From assembly GCA_943368475.1 (NCBI GenBank), contig CALRLF020000010.1, forward strand, positions 1-64,000: 64,000 bases of DNA, read 5' to 3'. This document shows positions 40,179 through 49,317 of the stretch, piece after piece (positions within the stretch are counted from its first letter, which is position 1; every line of letters starts with the position of its first letter). The DNA comes from UBA1930 sp943368475. Its GTDB lineage: Bacteria > Bacteroidota > Bacteroidia > Chitinophagales > Chitinophagaceae. The translations under genes were made by a program, and so were the position numbers. The notes under the pieces are model-generated. The model did no database searches. It saw only the letters and a list, made by a program, of their open reading frames with translations, and had not been told where the DNA came from.

Positions 40179-40811
40179 TTAGAATCTAAAACCAATTGTT
40201 GCTTGATACCATTGATTTTTATAACGTGGAGTTTGTGATGTACCATCGCCATTATTGGTTTTGAAATCCCATCCAGCTCTTAAGCCAAATACCATATTAC
40301 TTGCGTTAATATCAAATCCGCCAGTAAAGCATAATGTGTTTTTTCTCACATTATCGTTGTTAAACTGAGTTTCTTGAGCAGTATTTACAATAGCACTTGT
40401 GTACTCATTTTTTTCACTTAACAGAAACGAAAATTGTGGTCCAGCAAGTAAAGTGAATTTTGTGCTAGGTTTAAAAGCCAATAATAGTGGTATGTCTAAA
40501 TAATTGGTAGTACGTGTGTAACTATAATTACTACCAAGCAATGTTCCTGTTGCTTTGAACCCTTTTTGAGAATATAAAAGCTCTGGTTGAAATCCAAAAA
40601 AGCCAGCTATTGGTATCGACGCAAATACACCTGTTGCTAAACCAAACTTGGCATCGGCAACAAAATTTTCTCCTTGGCTGTCGTAAACATTGGAATAGTT
40701 TGCTCCAATTTTAAACCCTAGTGTTAGTTTATTAGTGGTACTTTTTTGTTGGGCAAATGCATAATTTGTTACTATGCCAATTGTTAATGCAATTAATAAT
40801 ACTTTTTTCAT
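40179..40811 (-). CDS. Outer-membrane beta-barrel (PorT-like) protein
   Basis: The 210-residue protein has a signal peptide (ending NYAFAQ) and an eight-strand-type barrel pattern. It opens with LGFKIGANYSNVYD and passes FQPELLYSQKGFKATG and YLDIPLLLAFKPSTKFTLLAGPQFSFLL. The last strand ends in Phe (WYQATIGFRF), as expected for outer-membrane insertion. It lies upstream of ytxH on the same strand. Confidence 0.87.
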   Translation of the reverse strand: MKKVLLIALTIGIVTNYAFAQQKSTTNKLTLGFKIGANYSNVYDSQGENFVADAKFGLATGVFASIPIAGFFGFQPELLYSQKGFKATGTLLGSNYSYTRTTNYLDIPLLLAFKPSTKFTLLAGPQFSFLLSEKNEYTSAIVNTAQETQFNNDNVRKNTLCFTGGFDINASNMVFGLRAGWDFKTNNGDGTSQTPRYKNQWYQATIGFRF

Positions 40812-40852
40812 GTTGTTTAACTTGTTTTAAAAAATTGATATTGTGATTTGTT

Positions 40853-41008
40853 TTATAAAGTTTTTTTACCGCCTATAACCCTTAGTAATACTGCTATTAC
40901 TGCAATTACAAGTAGTATGTGTATAATGCTTCCTGCATTATAAGCGAAGAAGCCTGTGGCCCAAAAAATAATTAATAGTACAGCTACAACGTATAGTAAG
41001 TTGTTCAT
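40853..41008 (-). CDS. lmo0937-type small membrane protein
   Basis: A 51-residue ORF reads from the ATG at 41006-41008 to TAA at 40853-40855. It has two hydrophobic helices (LLYVVAVLLIIFWATGFF and IIHILLVIAVIAVLLRV) and the turn AYNAG between them, matching the lmo0937 family. Such genes recur in Bacteroidetes stress clusters with YtxH and Dps, which supports it. No function is established. Confidence 0.85.
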   Translation of the reverse strand: MNNLLYVVAVLLIIFWATGFFAYNAGSIIHILLVIAVIAVLLRVIGGKKTL

Positions 41009-41111
41009 GGTAATGTGTTTTAAATTGAAGTGAATAATTGGTAGTACACATGAATTGCATACTAGAATACTGTTTAATTGGATATTGCTTGGCGATAATT
41101 TATATCCTTAT

Positions 41112-41735
41112 TCAGAAAGTAAAGGTCGTTGCTATTGTATTTTTTTTGTTACACAATTGAATATGTTTCTTATACAATTCACACATCGAGAGTGCTTGTT
41201 TTTTTCTTTTTAAGTGTTTAAAAAATCCTGGTGTTAAGCCAGTGATTTTTTTAAACTGATTGGATAAGTGAGCAGGACTACTGTAATTTAATTTGTAGGA
41301 AATTTCAGTTACACTCAACTTATCGTACAACAATAATTCTTTTACACGTTCAACTTTTTGGGTAATAATATATTGTTGAATCGTGGTGCCAGTTACTTCC
41401 GAAAAAATATTGGATATCTGGTTGTAATCTTGATTTAACTTTCGACTGATATATTCAGCGTTTGTTTGAGTCACTTGGTCTTCATCATAGAATATCATTT
41501 CTGTAATAATGCCTTTTATCTTTTGTATCAAAACGCTTTTTTGATCTTCTAAAAGCTCTAACCCAGATTGTAATAAACTTTTTCTGAGTGTTTCTCTTGT
41601 TGTTTCATCAATGTTTTCTAAAATGATTACAAAGCCAAGTTCTACACTTGTATAATGCAGGTTTAGTTTTTCTAATTCAGCTTTTACCAGCATTTTGCAA
41701 CGAAGGCTTACCATATATTTTATGTACAATTTCAT
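41112..41735 (-). CDS. AraC-family transcriptional regulator
   Basis: The 207-residue protein has a C-terminal double helix-turn-helix (IQQYIITQKVERVKELLLYDKLSVTEISYKLNYSSPAHLSNQFKKITGLTPGFFK). Its N-terminal part (about 1-90) is not a cupin; it starts MKLYIKYMVSLRCKMLVKAELEKL, matching the paralogue at 44927-45487 almost word for word. A cupin gene ends one base upstream, so the two chains may act together as a split version of a cupin-AraC regulator. It likely controls the stress and envelope genes nearby. Confidence 0.87.
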   Translation of the reverse strand: MKLYIKYMVSLRCKMLVKAELEKLNLHYTSVELGFVIILENIDETTRETLRKSLLQSGLELLEDQKSVLIQKIKGIITEMIFYDEDQVTQTNAEYISRKLNQDYNQISNIFSEVTGTTIQQYIITQKVERVKELLLYDKLSVTEISYKLNYSSPAHLSNQFKKITGLTPGFFKHLKRKKQALSMCELYKKHIQLCNKKNTIATTFTF

Positions 41736-42083
41736 TTATTCTTCATAACCGCTTTTTATAACAGTAGCAATCATTTTAAACTGTTCGTTGGCATTAAACT
41801 TATGTTTAGCATGAGCAGGAATAATAATTCCTTCTCCAAGATTTAGCCTAAATTTTCTATCAGCAATTATAAGCTCTGCACTGCCATCAATAATTTGAAT
41901 ATAGGTATCAAACGGAGATATTTTTTCGGCTAATTCTTCGCCTGCATCAAGTGATGAAACAGTAATATTGCCAGTAGATTTTTTAATAATTGTTTTGCTT
42001 ACAACAGCATTAGGTAAGTATTCTATTATTTCTACTACAATATGAACTTTCGATTTTTCAAGTTCAGTTTTTTTATTTTCCAT
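41736..42083 (-). CDS. Cupin-domain protein
   Basis: The 115-residue protein is a single cupin barrel with SSLDAGEELAEKISPFDTYIQIIDGSAELIIADRKFRLNLGEGIIIPAHAKHKFNANEQFKMIATVI. The usual first-motif histidines are partly replaced, while the second motif keeps PAHAKHKF. It ends directly against the AraC gene. A sensory role feeding the AraC partner is plausible. Confidence 0.83.
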   Translation of the reverse strand: MENKKTELEKSKVHIVVEIIEYLPNAVVSKTIIKKSTGNITVSSLDAGEELAEKISPFDTYIQIIDGSAELIIADRKFRLNLGEGIIIPAHAKHKFNANEQFKMIATVIKSGYEE

Positions 42084-42201
42084 AGTTTGAACTTTATGAA
42101 GTGTATTATTATTTTTTAAAGGTCACTATTATATTTAGTTTCATTGTTACACATTGAATACATAGAGTTACATAATTCACTTATAAACTTTATTAGTAAA
42201 C

Positions 42202-42234
42202 AAAAGCCTTCTGCTTTTAGAGCAGAAGGCTTTT
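42202..42234. terminator. Intrinsic terminator after the OmpA-family gene
   Basis: A perfect 14-bp stem (AAAAGCCTTCTGCT / AGCAGAAGGCTTTT) with a 5-nt loop, 16 bases past the minus-strand gene ending at 42250. It separates that gene from the cupin-AraC pair. Confidence 0.88.
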
Positions 42235-42249
42235 GAATTATTCAATCAT

Positions 42250-44268
42250 TTATTTATTTGGAACAATATCTATAATTACCGTTCTGTTGTAAAACCTTTC
42301 TTCAGGAAGTGCATTGTCAAAAGGAGCTTCTTCTCTATTTTCTCCATAACCAGTTGCGTCAAACTTCACATTTTTTCTGCCTTTATTAGCCAGTGCTTTT
42401 TCAAGTATTTTTTGTGTACTTGTAGCACGTTCGGTAGATAGTTTTTTGTTGTATAACGCATCTCCTATAATATCTGTATGTCCGTGTATCATCACAGTAC
42501 TGTTATCTGGAATTAGTGGAGCAACTACTTCTACTAAGAATTTTTCGTAAGAAGCAATTGTTATTGATTTATCGAAATCGAATAGAATACTGTAACGTAA
42601 GCCCTCATTTTTTGGGTTTTTAATTTTGGTAAGGCTTACGTAAGCATCTTTGGTTATTGTATTGCCTTTTTTTGTTTTACCAGTTAATTTAACTATATAA
42701 TTACCTTGAGAATTACTGCCAAGTATTGTATTTGCGGGTACTGACGCTATATTTGTTTTGTATGGACCAAAATATTGTTTTTTATTTTGATCGTCTTTCA
42801 TTTCAACACTCCATGATTCCAAAACTTCTTCAGCACCTTCAGCATTAAATATTACATGGCTGTCTTCCTCATTCACTTGAGTAGGGTTTAAGTACACAGG
42901 TTTAAAAAATGAAGATTTTTTTCCACCAACTTGTAATAATAATTCTGGTGAAGTACTTACAATATCTACTCTTCTATCACCTTCACGTAATAAAGTAATC
43001 CACTTTGTGGCACCAGGTTGTTCCGAAGGAATTAACGGTCTACTTCTTCCTTCTGTTGTTATTCTTTTAGCATCAATGCCAAAATTATCTACCAAGTAAG
43101 ACTTAATATTTTCTGCCATTTGCTTTCCGTCTGGTGGATTGTTTTCTGAAGCACCACTTAAGGTTATAGTACTTGAAGGATTTACAGTTAAACGATCTCC
43201 TAAAATATTTAAAATATTATAATACACTGCCATTTGCCTATTAGATCGATCTCCGTTATTTAAGTTATTGGGCTGGCTTTCTTGTAAAACTTGTTCACTA
43301 AAACGGCTAGCTTCACCTTTTGTTAAAGTAATATATCGTTTGGGAATCTCATTAGAACTTTTGTCAAAGAAAACTGAATTACGTATTGGAAATGTTTCCT
43401 TGGTTTGGCGATTCATTGGAAAAGCTTTTGGAGCTCTTACACTAAAGCTAATATCTTTTGGTGGAATATTTCCTGTTTTAACTATAACTGTATCATGAAT
43501 GTATTTATACAATGTATCGTGAATTGGCGGAACTGGTTTCAAAGCTTTTGCTGTTTTTTTGTCAGTACCAAATTTTAAAGCAATACCTGCTCTAACAGTA
43601 TTGTTTGTCCAAGTTTCAACAGTACGTGGAGCATCGAATAAGTCAGTTTGAAAAGATGCAAACGGTGCAATAATCATTTGTGTTTCGCTGGTTTTAGCTG
43701 ATACAGGAATGTCTATACCCACACCAGCCTGAGCAGCAATAACCGTTTTACGAATGCTACTCCAGTTGTCGATTGTAGTAACTTGTTTCTCTTGTGAATA
43801 GGTAAATTGCTTTGTTGTATTTATGCCAATTGTAGGGCCAAGAAAAATATAAAAAGCAGATGCAAAAGGAGCAACACGCAACGATGGTTCGATAGCGATA
43901 TAACTTAAATTAGTTGATAGGTTTGCAGGGCAATTACATGGTGCAATTACCTCATCAAAATGACCACCTCTTCCATCGTATGCAATGTTTAGCATTAGTC
44001 CAAAAACTTTATTGGGCTTGTATTCCATTAAAAAAGAAGCATAGGGCTTTACACCTTTTCCTTTATGAAATGCAGAAGGAGCAAACAATGTGTTGTTTAG
44101 CATTTGTGTTGTACCACGGTAGGTATTAATATTGGCTGCACCCGATACACCAAACCACCATTTTGGTTGAACTCTTAAAGTTACTGAATCTTGTGCATTA
44201 CCATCAGCAACTGCAAATACAAGCAGTATTAGTGCAAACAGTTGCTTTGATATGTTAAAATATTTCAT
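42250..44268 (-). CDS. OmpA-family outer-membrane protein
   Basis: The 672-residue protein has a signal peptide (ending AVADGNAQ) and an N-terminal barrel-like region (about 30-235). In the centre is a first OmpA-like segment containing ITLSGASENNP and GIDAKRITTEGRSRPLIPSEQPGA. The C-terminal peptidoglycan-binding OmpA domain contains YSILFDFDKSITIASYEKFLVEVV, TVMIHGHTDIIGDALYNKKLSTERA and the closing RFYNRTVIIDIVP. Two OmpA-like units in one chain are unusual but known in Bacteroidetes. It probably links the outer membrane to the cell wall. An Ig-like lipoprotein gene lies just upstream. Confidence 0.88.
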   Translation of the reverse strand: MKYFNISKQLFALILLVFAVADGNAQDSVTLRVQPKWWFGVSGAANINTYRGTTQMLNNTLFAPSAFHKGKGVKPYASFLMEYKPNKVFGLMLNIAYDGRGGHFDEVIAPCNCPANLSTNLSYIAIEPSLRVAPFASAFYIFLGPTIGINTTKQFTYSQEKQVTTIDNWSSIRKTVIAAQAGVGIDIPVSAKTSETQMIIAPFASFQTDLFDAPRTVETWTNNTVRAGIALKFGTDKKTAKALKPVPPIHDTLYKYIHDTVIVKTGNIPPKDISFSVRAPKAFPMNRQTKETFPIRNSVFFDKSSNEIPKRYITLTKGEASRFSEQVLQESQPNNLNNGDRSNRQMAVYYNILNILGDRLTVNPSSTITLSGASENNPPDGKQMAENIKSYLVDNFGIDAKRITTEGRSRPLIPSEQPGATKWITLLREGDRRVDIVSTSPELLLQVGGKKSSFFKPVYLNPTQVNEEDSHVIFNAEGAEEVLESWSVEMKDDQNKKQYFGPYKTNIASVPANTILGSNSQGNYIVKLTGKTKKGNTITKDAYVSLTKIKNPKNEGLRYSILFDFDKSITIASYEKFLVEVVAPLIPDNSTVMIHGHTDIIGDALYNKKLSTERATSTQKILEKALANKGRKNVKFDATGYGENREEAPFDNALPEERFYNRTVIIDIVPNK

Positions 44269-44365
44269 AATAATTAATTGATAAATGAAGAAAGTTTATT
44301 GAAATAAGATGTTTCTACTTAAGAGAGGCTTACTTTTAAAATAATGGAGAATAAGAAAGTCTCTA

Positions 44366-44836
44366 CTAATTACCTGTATTAAAACTCCATACATAATCAC
44401 TGATTAATGCATTTTTAGCAACATCTTTTACTGCTGTTGTTACAATACCTGTATAAACAGTATTTGCCCTTAATGGAAGAGTAGGTGCAAATACAGCTGT
44501 ACTGCCAGAGTAAGTAATTGTACCACCAATTACCGATGAACCATCTTTTAACATAAATGTGGATGCTGTAATTGTTTCAGCATTCATTGGCTCATTAAAT
44601 GTTACCGATACTTTTTTGTTGGTCACAACATTGGTTGCACCATTAGCAGGATCTGTTGATATAACAACTGGACAAATACCGCTAATGCCAGCAGGAGCAT
44701 CTTCTTTTTTACATTGCCATGTTAGTATTGAGAGAAGTAATACTATAACCCAATTTGATTTGAATAATCTGAAATAATGGTGTTGCTTCAATAGCAATTT
44801 ATTTGGATTATTAGCTGGTGTAATTCTTTTTTTCAT
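44366..44836 (-). CDS. Lipoprotein with bacterial Ig-like (SbsA/Big_5) domain
   Basis: The 156-residue protein has a hydrophobic segment ending LTWQCKK and one Big_5/SbsA-type domain (ISTDPANGATNVVTNKKVSVTFNEPMNAETITASTFML, then NTVYTGIVTTAVKDVAKNALISDYVWSFNTG). The first 30 residues before the hydrophobic stretch are long for a lipoprotein signal, so a downstream start is possible, but no better ATG is visible. Probably surface-attached and linked in function to the OmpA protein. Confidence 0.78.
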   Translation of the reverse strand: MKKRITPANNPNKLLLKQHHYFRLFKSNWVIVLLLSILTWQCKKEDAPAGISGICPVVISTDPANGATNVVTNKKVSVTFNEPMNAETITASTFMLKDGSSVIGGTITYSGSTAVFAPTLPLRANTVYTGIVTTAVKDVAKNALISDYVWSFNTGN

Positions 44837-44926
44837 TGTGTTTACTTTACATTAAGAGATTAGATGTAAAGGTGTACACATACAATCATCTATGCACTAC
44901 ACAACAATGTTTAAAGCTTACACATA

Positions 44927-45487
44927 TCACATGTTTTCGAGGTTAACTTTTCTTTTTTGTTTTAATAATTTGTAGTAGGATGGAGAAAGCCCTGTTATTT
45001 TTTTGAATTGATTGCTAAGGTGTGCAACGCTGCTATAGTGCAGCTTGTAGGCTATTTCAGTAAGGTTCAGTTCATCATATAAAAGAAGTTCTTTTACACG
45101 TTCAATTTTATTAATAATAATAAATTGTTGTATGGTTATGCCTTTTACTTCAGAGAAAATATTAGATAAATAGGTATAATCGTATTGTAATTTTTCACTA
45201 ATAAAATCTGAGTAATTAATTAGTGGAAGCTCATCGGTGTAATGAATGAGTTCAACAATTACATTTTTAATTCTTTCAATTAAAATGCTTTTTTTATCAT
45301 CAAGCAATTCAAGACCAGCTTTAAACAAGTTGTCTTTTAAAATGGCATGTTGTTGCTCTGTGATATCTTCTAAAATATCTACCATGCCCAATTCAATAAT
45401 CACATAGTTTAAGCCAAGTTTTAATAACTCGTCTTTCACTAAAAGCTTACAACGTAAACTAACCATGTATTTAATGTAGAGCTTCAA
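44927..45487 (-). CDS. AraC-family transcriptional regulator (paralogue of 41112-41735)
   Basis: The 186-residue protein matches the other AraC regulator along its length: the same start MKLYIKYMVSLRCK-LVK, the same ILIERIKNVIVELI helix region, and the same double helix-turn-helix (IQQFIIINKIERVKELLLYDELNLTEIAYKLHYSSVAHLSNQFKKITGLSPSYYK). The pair bracket the cupin, OmpA and Ig-like genes. It has no cupin partner of its own next to it. Recent duplication with divided roles is likely. Confidence 0.87.
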   Translation of the reverse strand: MKLYIKYMVSLRCKLLVKDELLKLGLNYVIIELGMVDILEDITEQQHAILKDNLFKAGLELLDDKKSILIERIKNVIVELIHYTDELPLINYSDFISEKLQYDYTYLSNIFSEVKGITIQQFIIINKIERVKELLLYDELNLTEIAYKLHYSSVAHLSNQFKKITGLSPSYYKLLKQKRKVNLENM

Positions 45488-45765
45488 TTAGTAGCCATTT
45501 GTATAAATGTATGTTTAATAAATGGATAAACAGCAATCAATATCACTCAGCAGAAATACTGATGTAAATTGTCTTTAATACTTACTATCATTTTTGGCTA
45601 AGAAAATTTAAGTAAAATATTAAAGTTCTGTGTTTTTTTTACTGAAGTTTGGCTTAAATAACTTACACAATGAACTAGTGTGTATTAAAACAGCTTATTT
45701 TTCAATCGTTCTTAATATTTATCTTCAACCAATCAACATAAGCCAGCTTTATAAAATGTTATTGT

Positions 45766-46929
45766 ATGCTACAAGTTAAGTTTCTAGCCATTGTTCTCTG
45801 TTCTTTATTGTTTGCAAATACTTTTTGCCAAACCAATACTTCAAAGTTTAACTACATCGACACGGCTATTTTTCAAGATAATGCACATCATTGGTATGAT
45901 ATCAATGAAAAGGATAGGTTAATACAGCCTAAAAAAAATCAACCACGGTATAAAGCAAATGAGTTGATTGCCATAGCCAACAATATTTTATTGTTTCAAA
46001 AAAATAATGGTGGTTGGCCGAAGAACTACGATATGCAGGCAATACTTACTGCCGAACAAATGGATACCTTGATTTCGGCTAAAGCAGCTGTTAACACCAC
46101 ATTCGATAATCGAACAACTTATTCTCATATAGCCTGCCTCAGCAAAATATACTTCATACATAGTGATGAACGCTATAAACAAGCAGCATTAAAAGGATTA
46201 GATTTTATACTTTCATCTCAATTTGCAAATGGCGGTTGGCCACAGTATTTTCCACTACAAAAAAACTACAGTCGTTACATTACTTACAACGATGATGCTA
46301 TGGCTGGCATCATGCAATTGCTTAAAAATATTAGTGATGGAAAAGAAGAGTACAACTATATTGATGTAGCAAGAAAACAACAATTAAAAGTTGCTTTTGA
46401 CAAAGGGATTGACTGCATTTTAAAAACACAAATTAACGATGCTGGTAAGCCAACTGCATGGTGTCAACAACACAATGAAATTACATTAGAACCAGCTTGG
46501 GCAAGAAAGTTTGAACCACCAGCTATTTGTAATGGGGAAAGTGTAGCTATTGTATTGTTGCTAATGAGCATAAAAAATCCTTCTAAAGAAATCATCGATG
46601 CTGTAGAAAATGCAATTGCATGGTTTAACGAAAGTAAAATCTTGAATACTAGGGTTAAAACTGTAAAAGCACAACAATTGGTGTCGCAATACACAACATC
46701 TTATACTGATAAAGTGGTAGAAGTAGATTCTACAGCACCCCCAATTTGGACACGTTACTATGAGCTAAAAACACATCGACCAGTTTTTTGTAATAGAGAT
46801 AGCAAAGTTGTTTACACACTTGCAGAAGTTGACAGAGAAAGAAGAGATGGTTACGCTTGGTACACTTTTGCTCCTCAAAAGGCACTCGATAGGTACAAAG
46901 AATGGAAAGAAAGACTAAGTAATCACTAG
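45766..46929 (+). CDS. pelA: Pectate lyase, PL10 family
   Basis: The 387-residue protein has a signal peptide (ending FANTFCQ) and matches PL10 pectate lyases, which cut polygalacturonate by beta-elimination. NNILLFQKNNGGWPKNYDM lies near residue 75, TTYSHIACLSKIYFIHSDERYKQAALKGLDFILSSQFANGGWPQYFPL follows, and the substrate-binding YITYNDDAMAGIMQLL segment is near 175. The closing GYAWYTFAPQKALDRY block is complete. It is a single-gene unit; no other polysaccharide genes are next to it. The 278 bases upstream hold no other gene that I see. Confidence 0.9.
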   Translation: MLQVKFLAIVLCSLLFANTFCQTNTSKFNYIDTAIFQDNAHHWYDINEKDRLIQPKKNQPRYKANELIAIANNILLFQKNNGGWPKNYDMQAILTAEQMDTLISAKAAVNTTFDNRTTYSHIACLSKIYFIHSDERYKQAALKGLDFILSSQFANGGWPQYFPLQKNYSRYITYNDDAMAGIMQLLKNISDGKEEYNYIDVARKQQLKVAFDKGIDCILKTQINDAGKPTAWCQQHNEITLEPAWARKFEPPAICNGESVAIVLLLMSIKNPSKEIIDAVENAIAWFNESKILNTRVKTVKAQQLVSQYTTSYTDKVVEVDSTAPPIWTRYYELKTHRPVFCNRDSKVVYTLAEVDRERRDGYAWYTFAPQKALDRYKEWKERLSNH

Positions 46930-46988
46930 TCTTGTTTAGCTTTTTTCAATTATTGTTGATTTTTTCTAAACAGTTTGCCGTTCAACAC

Positions 46989-47054
46989 TTTGTTTAACTA
47001 TTAATAGGCGTTTGTTAAACAAATATTTGTTTACCTCAAATTGTTCTGTTTAAC
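46989..47054 (+). promoter_or_regulatory. Four TTTGTTTAAC-type repeats upstream of the ECF sigma gene
   Basis: TTTGTTTAAC (46989-46998), TTTGTTAAAC (47011-47020), TTTGTTTACC (47026-47035) and TCTGTTTAAC (47045-47054) run in the same direction across and upstream of the predicted promoter. The last overlaps the -7 element. The second copy is near-palindromic. They look like binding sites for a regulator. Confidence 0.55.
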
Positions 47055-47058
47055 TTTG
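47026..47058 (+). promoter_or_regulatory. Bacteroidetes-type promoter of the ECF sigma gene
   Basis: TTTG (47026-47029), a 21-base spacer and TAACTTTG (47051-47058) fit the TTTG / TAnnTTTG consensus 28 bases before ATG 47086. Confidence 0.65.
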
Positions 47059-47085
47059 CCTTTAAATCATTAAACAAAACTTGTT

Positions 47086-47586
47086 ATGTCAGCAGTAGAT
47101 TTTGATAAGATGTTGTTAAGTAATACAGAGTTTTTAAAGCCATTTGCTATAACCTTAACTAGAGATAATGAACAGGCTAAAGATCTGATGCAAGAAACTT
47201 TGTATAGAGCCTTAGCTAACAGAGAAAAGTACAATGTAGGTACAAATGTTAAAGCATGGTTATACACTATTATGCGTAACATTTTTATTAATAATTATCG
47301 TCGCAAAAGCAAACAACAAACCATATTCGATAGCACTCCAAATGAGTTTTTATTAAATTTAAATAAAGGAGCAGTTGCAAACGATGCTATTGCTACTTTG
47401 AACATGAAGGAAGTGCAAGAAGCAATAGCTCAATTACCAGAAATTTTTAAAACACCTTTTTTATTGTATTTCGATGGCTTCAAATACAACGAAATTGCAG
47501 ATATGTTAAACGAACCATTGGGTACTATCAAAAGTCGTATTCACTTTGCAAGAAAATTATTAAAAGCACAAATTGATAGACATTAG
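47086..47586 (+). CDS. ECF-type RNA polymerase sigma factor
   Basis: The 166-residue protein has sigma region 2 (LKPFAITLTRDNEQAKDLMQETLYRALANREKYNVGTNVKAWLYTIMRNIFINNYRR) and region 4 (VQEAIAQLPEIFKTPFLLYFDGFKYNEIADMLNEPLGTIKSRIHFARKLLK). No anti-sigma gene is adjacent. Its own terminator follows, and the carotenoid genes start 160 bases later on the same strand. In Bacteroidetes such sigma genes commonly head carotenoid clusters, so it is the best candidate activator here. Confidence 0.92.
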   Translation: MSAVDFDKMLLSNTEFLKPFAITLTRDNEQAKDLMQETLYRALANREKYNVGTNVKAWLYTIMRNIFINNYRRKSKQQTIFDSTPNEFLLNLNKGAVANDAIATLNMKEVQEAIAQLPEIFKTPFLLYFDGFKYNEIADMLNEPLGTIKSRIHFARKLLKAQIDRH

Positions 47587-47634
47587 CATATCCTCCAAAA
47601 TTTTAAAATCTAATTGTCCTGAGTGTACATGTTA

Positions 47635-47666
47635 AAAAAGAAACAATTTTATTGTTTCTTTTTATT
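47635..47666 (+). terminator. Intrinsic terminator after the ECF sigma gene
   Basis: A 12-bp stem (AAAAAGAAACAA / TTGTTTCTTTTT) around TTTTA with T-rich 3' sequence. Confidence 0.8.
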
Positions 47667-47749
47667 GTTTTAAGGGTATTGGTAAAGTGAATTGAAATTA
47701 ATTGAACAATTAGCAACTTGTCTTGTAAATTGCTATATAACAAAATAGA

Positions 47750-49222
47750 ATGGCAAAAAAAGTGGTCATCATAGGTTCTGGTTTTGCAGGGTTATCAGCT
47801 GCATCATTTATGGCTAAAGCTGGTTGGCAGGTTACTGTTTTAGAAAAGCACAATCAACCTGGTGGCAGAGCAAGAAAATTACAAGCTGAAGGTTTTACAT
47901 TTGATATGGGGCCAAGCTGGTATTGGATGCCAGATCTTTTTGAACGTTATTTTAAACAATTTGGAAAAGAATTAAGTGATTATTATAAGCTGTATAGATT
48001 AGACCCATCGTATAGAATTTATTGGGAAGATGAGCCCATGGATATTCCTGCATCTTATGAAGCTTTACAAAATTTATTCAATACAATAGAACCCGGCAGC
48101 GGAAAAAAATTAGATAAATTTTTAAAAGAAGCAGCTTACAAATATGAAGTAGGCATTAATAAATTGGTGCATAAACCCGGTCAATCACTTACCGAATTTT
48201 TAGACTGGGATTTGGTAACAGGTATTTTTAAGCTAGATGTTTTTAATTCCATCAAATCACATGTAGCAAAGCATTTCAGCAATCCAAAGTTGAAACAATT
48301 ATTAGAGTTCCCAGTTTTGTTTTTGGGGGCTTTGCCAGAAAACACACCAGCTTTATACAGCTTGATGAACTATGCTGATATAAAAGGTGGTACTTGGTTT
48401 CCTGAAGGTGGCATGTATAGTATTGTAGAGGCCATGTATAAACTTGCAGTTGAGTTAGGTGTGCAGTTTAAATTCAATGAAAACGTAGAAGAGATTATCG
48501 TACAAAATGGTTATGGTAAAAAACTAAGAACAACTGCCAATATCTATGAAGCAGATGTGGTAATAGGTGGAGCTGATTATCACCACATCGAAACCAAATT
48601 ACTACCACAAGCTTACAGAAGTTATAGTGATGCTTATTGGGAGAAACGTGTAATGGCACCAAGCTGTTTATTGTATTATGTTGGGCTAAATAAAAAGTTG
48701 GAAAACGTTTTACATCATTCTTTGTTTTTTGATACATCATTCGAAGTACATGGACAAGAAATATATACAACTAAAAAATGGCCAGTAAACCCGCTATTTT
48801 ATGTAAGCGTAACTTCTGTTACAGATGAAACTGTTGCACCAACAGGTTGTGAAAATTTATTTTTTCTAATCCCAGCTGCTACAGGCTTAGAAGGCGATAC
48901 AGAAGAATTAAGAGATCATTATTTTAACATGATTGTAAAAAGAATGGAAGATAAAATTGGGCAATCTATTTTGCCACATATAATTTATAAAAAGTCTTTT
49001 GCTCACAGCGATTTCATCAATGATTACAATGCTTTCAAAGGCAATGCTTATGGACTTGCCAATACCTTACTACAAACCAGTATTCTAAAGCCTGCACTAA
49101 GAAGCAAAAAGGTAGAAAATTTGTTTTATACTGGTCAGTTAACAGTTCCAGGACCAGGAGTTCCACCAAGTTTAATTAGTGGAGAAGTGGTTGCAAAAGA
49201 AGTGATTAAGTTTTTTGGCTGA
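47750..49222 (+). CDS. crtI: Phytoene desaturase
   Basis: The 490-residue protein has the dinucleotide-binding motif KVVIIGSGFAGLSAASFMAKAGWQVTVLEKHNQPGGRARKL at its N-terminus, then FTFDMGPSWYWMPDLFERYF, typical of bacterial CrtI. The C-terminal FAD motif is NLFYTGQLTVPGPGVPPSLISGEVVAKEV. It would convert phytoene to lycopene in four steps at the membrane. It precedes crtB by 96 bases. It is distinct from the second desaturase at 50787, which has the same fold but a different sequence. Confidence 0.93.
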   Translation: MAKKVVIIGSGFAGLSAASFMAKAGWQVTVLEKHNQPGGRARKLQAEGFTFDMGPSWYWMPDLFERYFKQFGKELSDYYKLYRLDPSYRIYWEDEPMDIPASYEALQNLFNTIEPGSGKKLDKFLKEAAYKYEVGINKLVHKPGQSLTEFLDWDLVTGIFKLDVFNSIKSHVAKHFSNPKLKQLLEFPVLFLGALPENTPALYSLMNYADIKGGTWFPEGGMYSIVEAMYKLAVELGVQFKFNENVEEIIVQNGYGKKLRTTANIYEADVVIGGADYHHIETKLLPQAYRSYSDAYWEKRVMAPSCLLYYVGLNKKLENVLHHSLFFDTSFEVHGQEIYTTKKWPVNPLFYVSVTSVTDETVAPTGCENLFFLIPAATGLEGDTEELRDHYFNMIVKRMEDKIGQSILPHIIYKKSFAHSDFINDYNAFKGNAYGLANTLLQTSILKPALRSKKVENLFYTGQLTVPGPGVPPSLISGEVVAKEVIKFFG

Positions 49223-49317
49223 CCTCGTTGAGTAAATTGAGAATTCTTTTAAACAAAATCTTACATACATTGTTTTTATAGGTACATTGAACACTTTAAA
49301 GCCATAATTTCAGTTTT

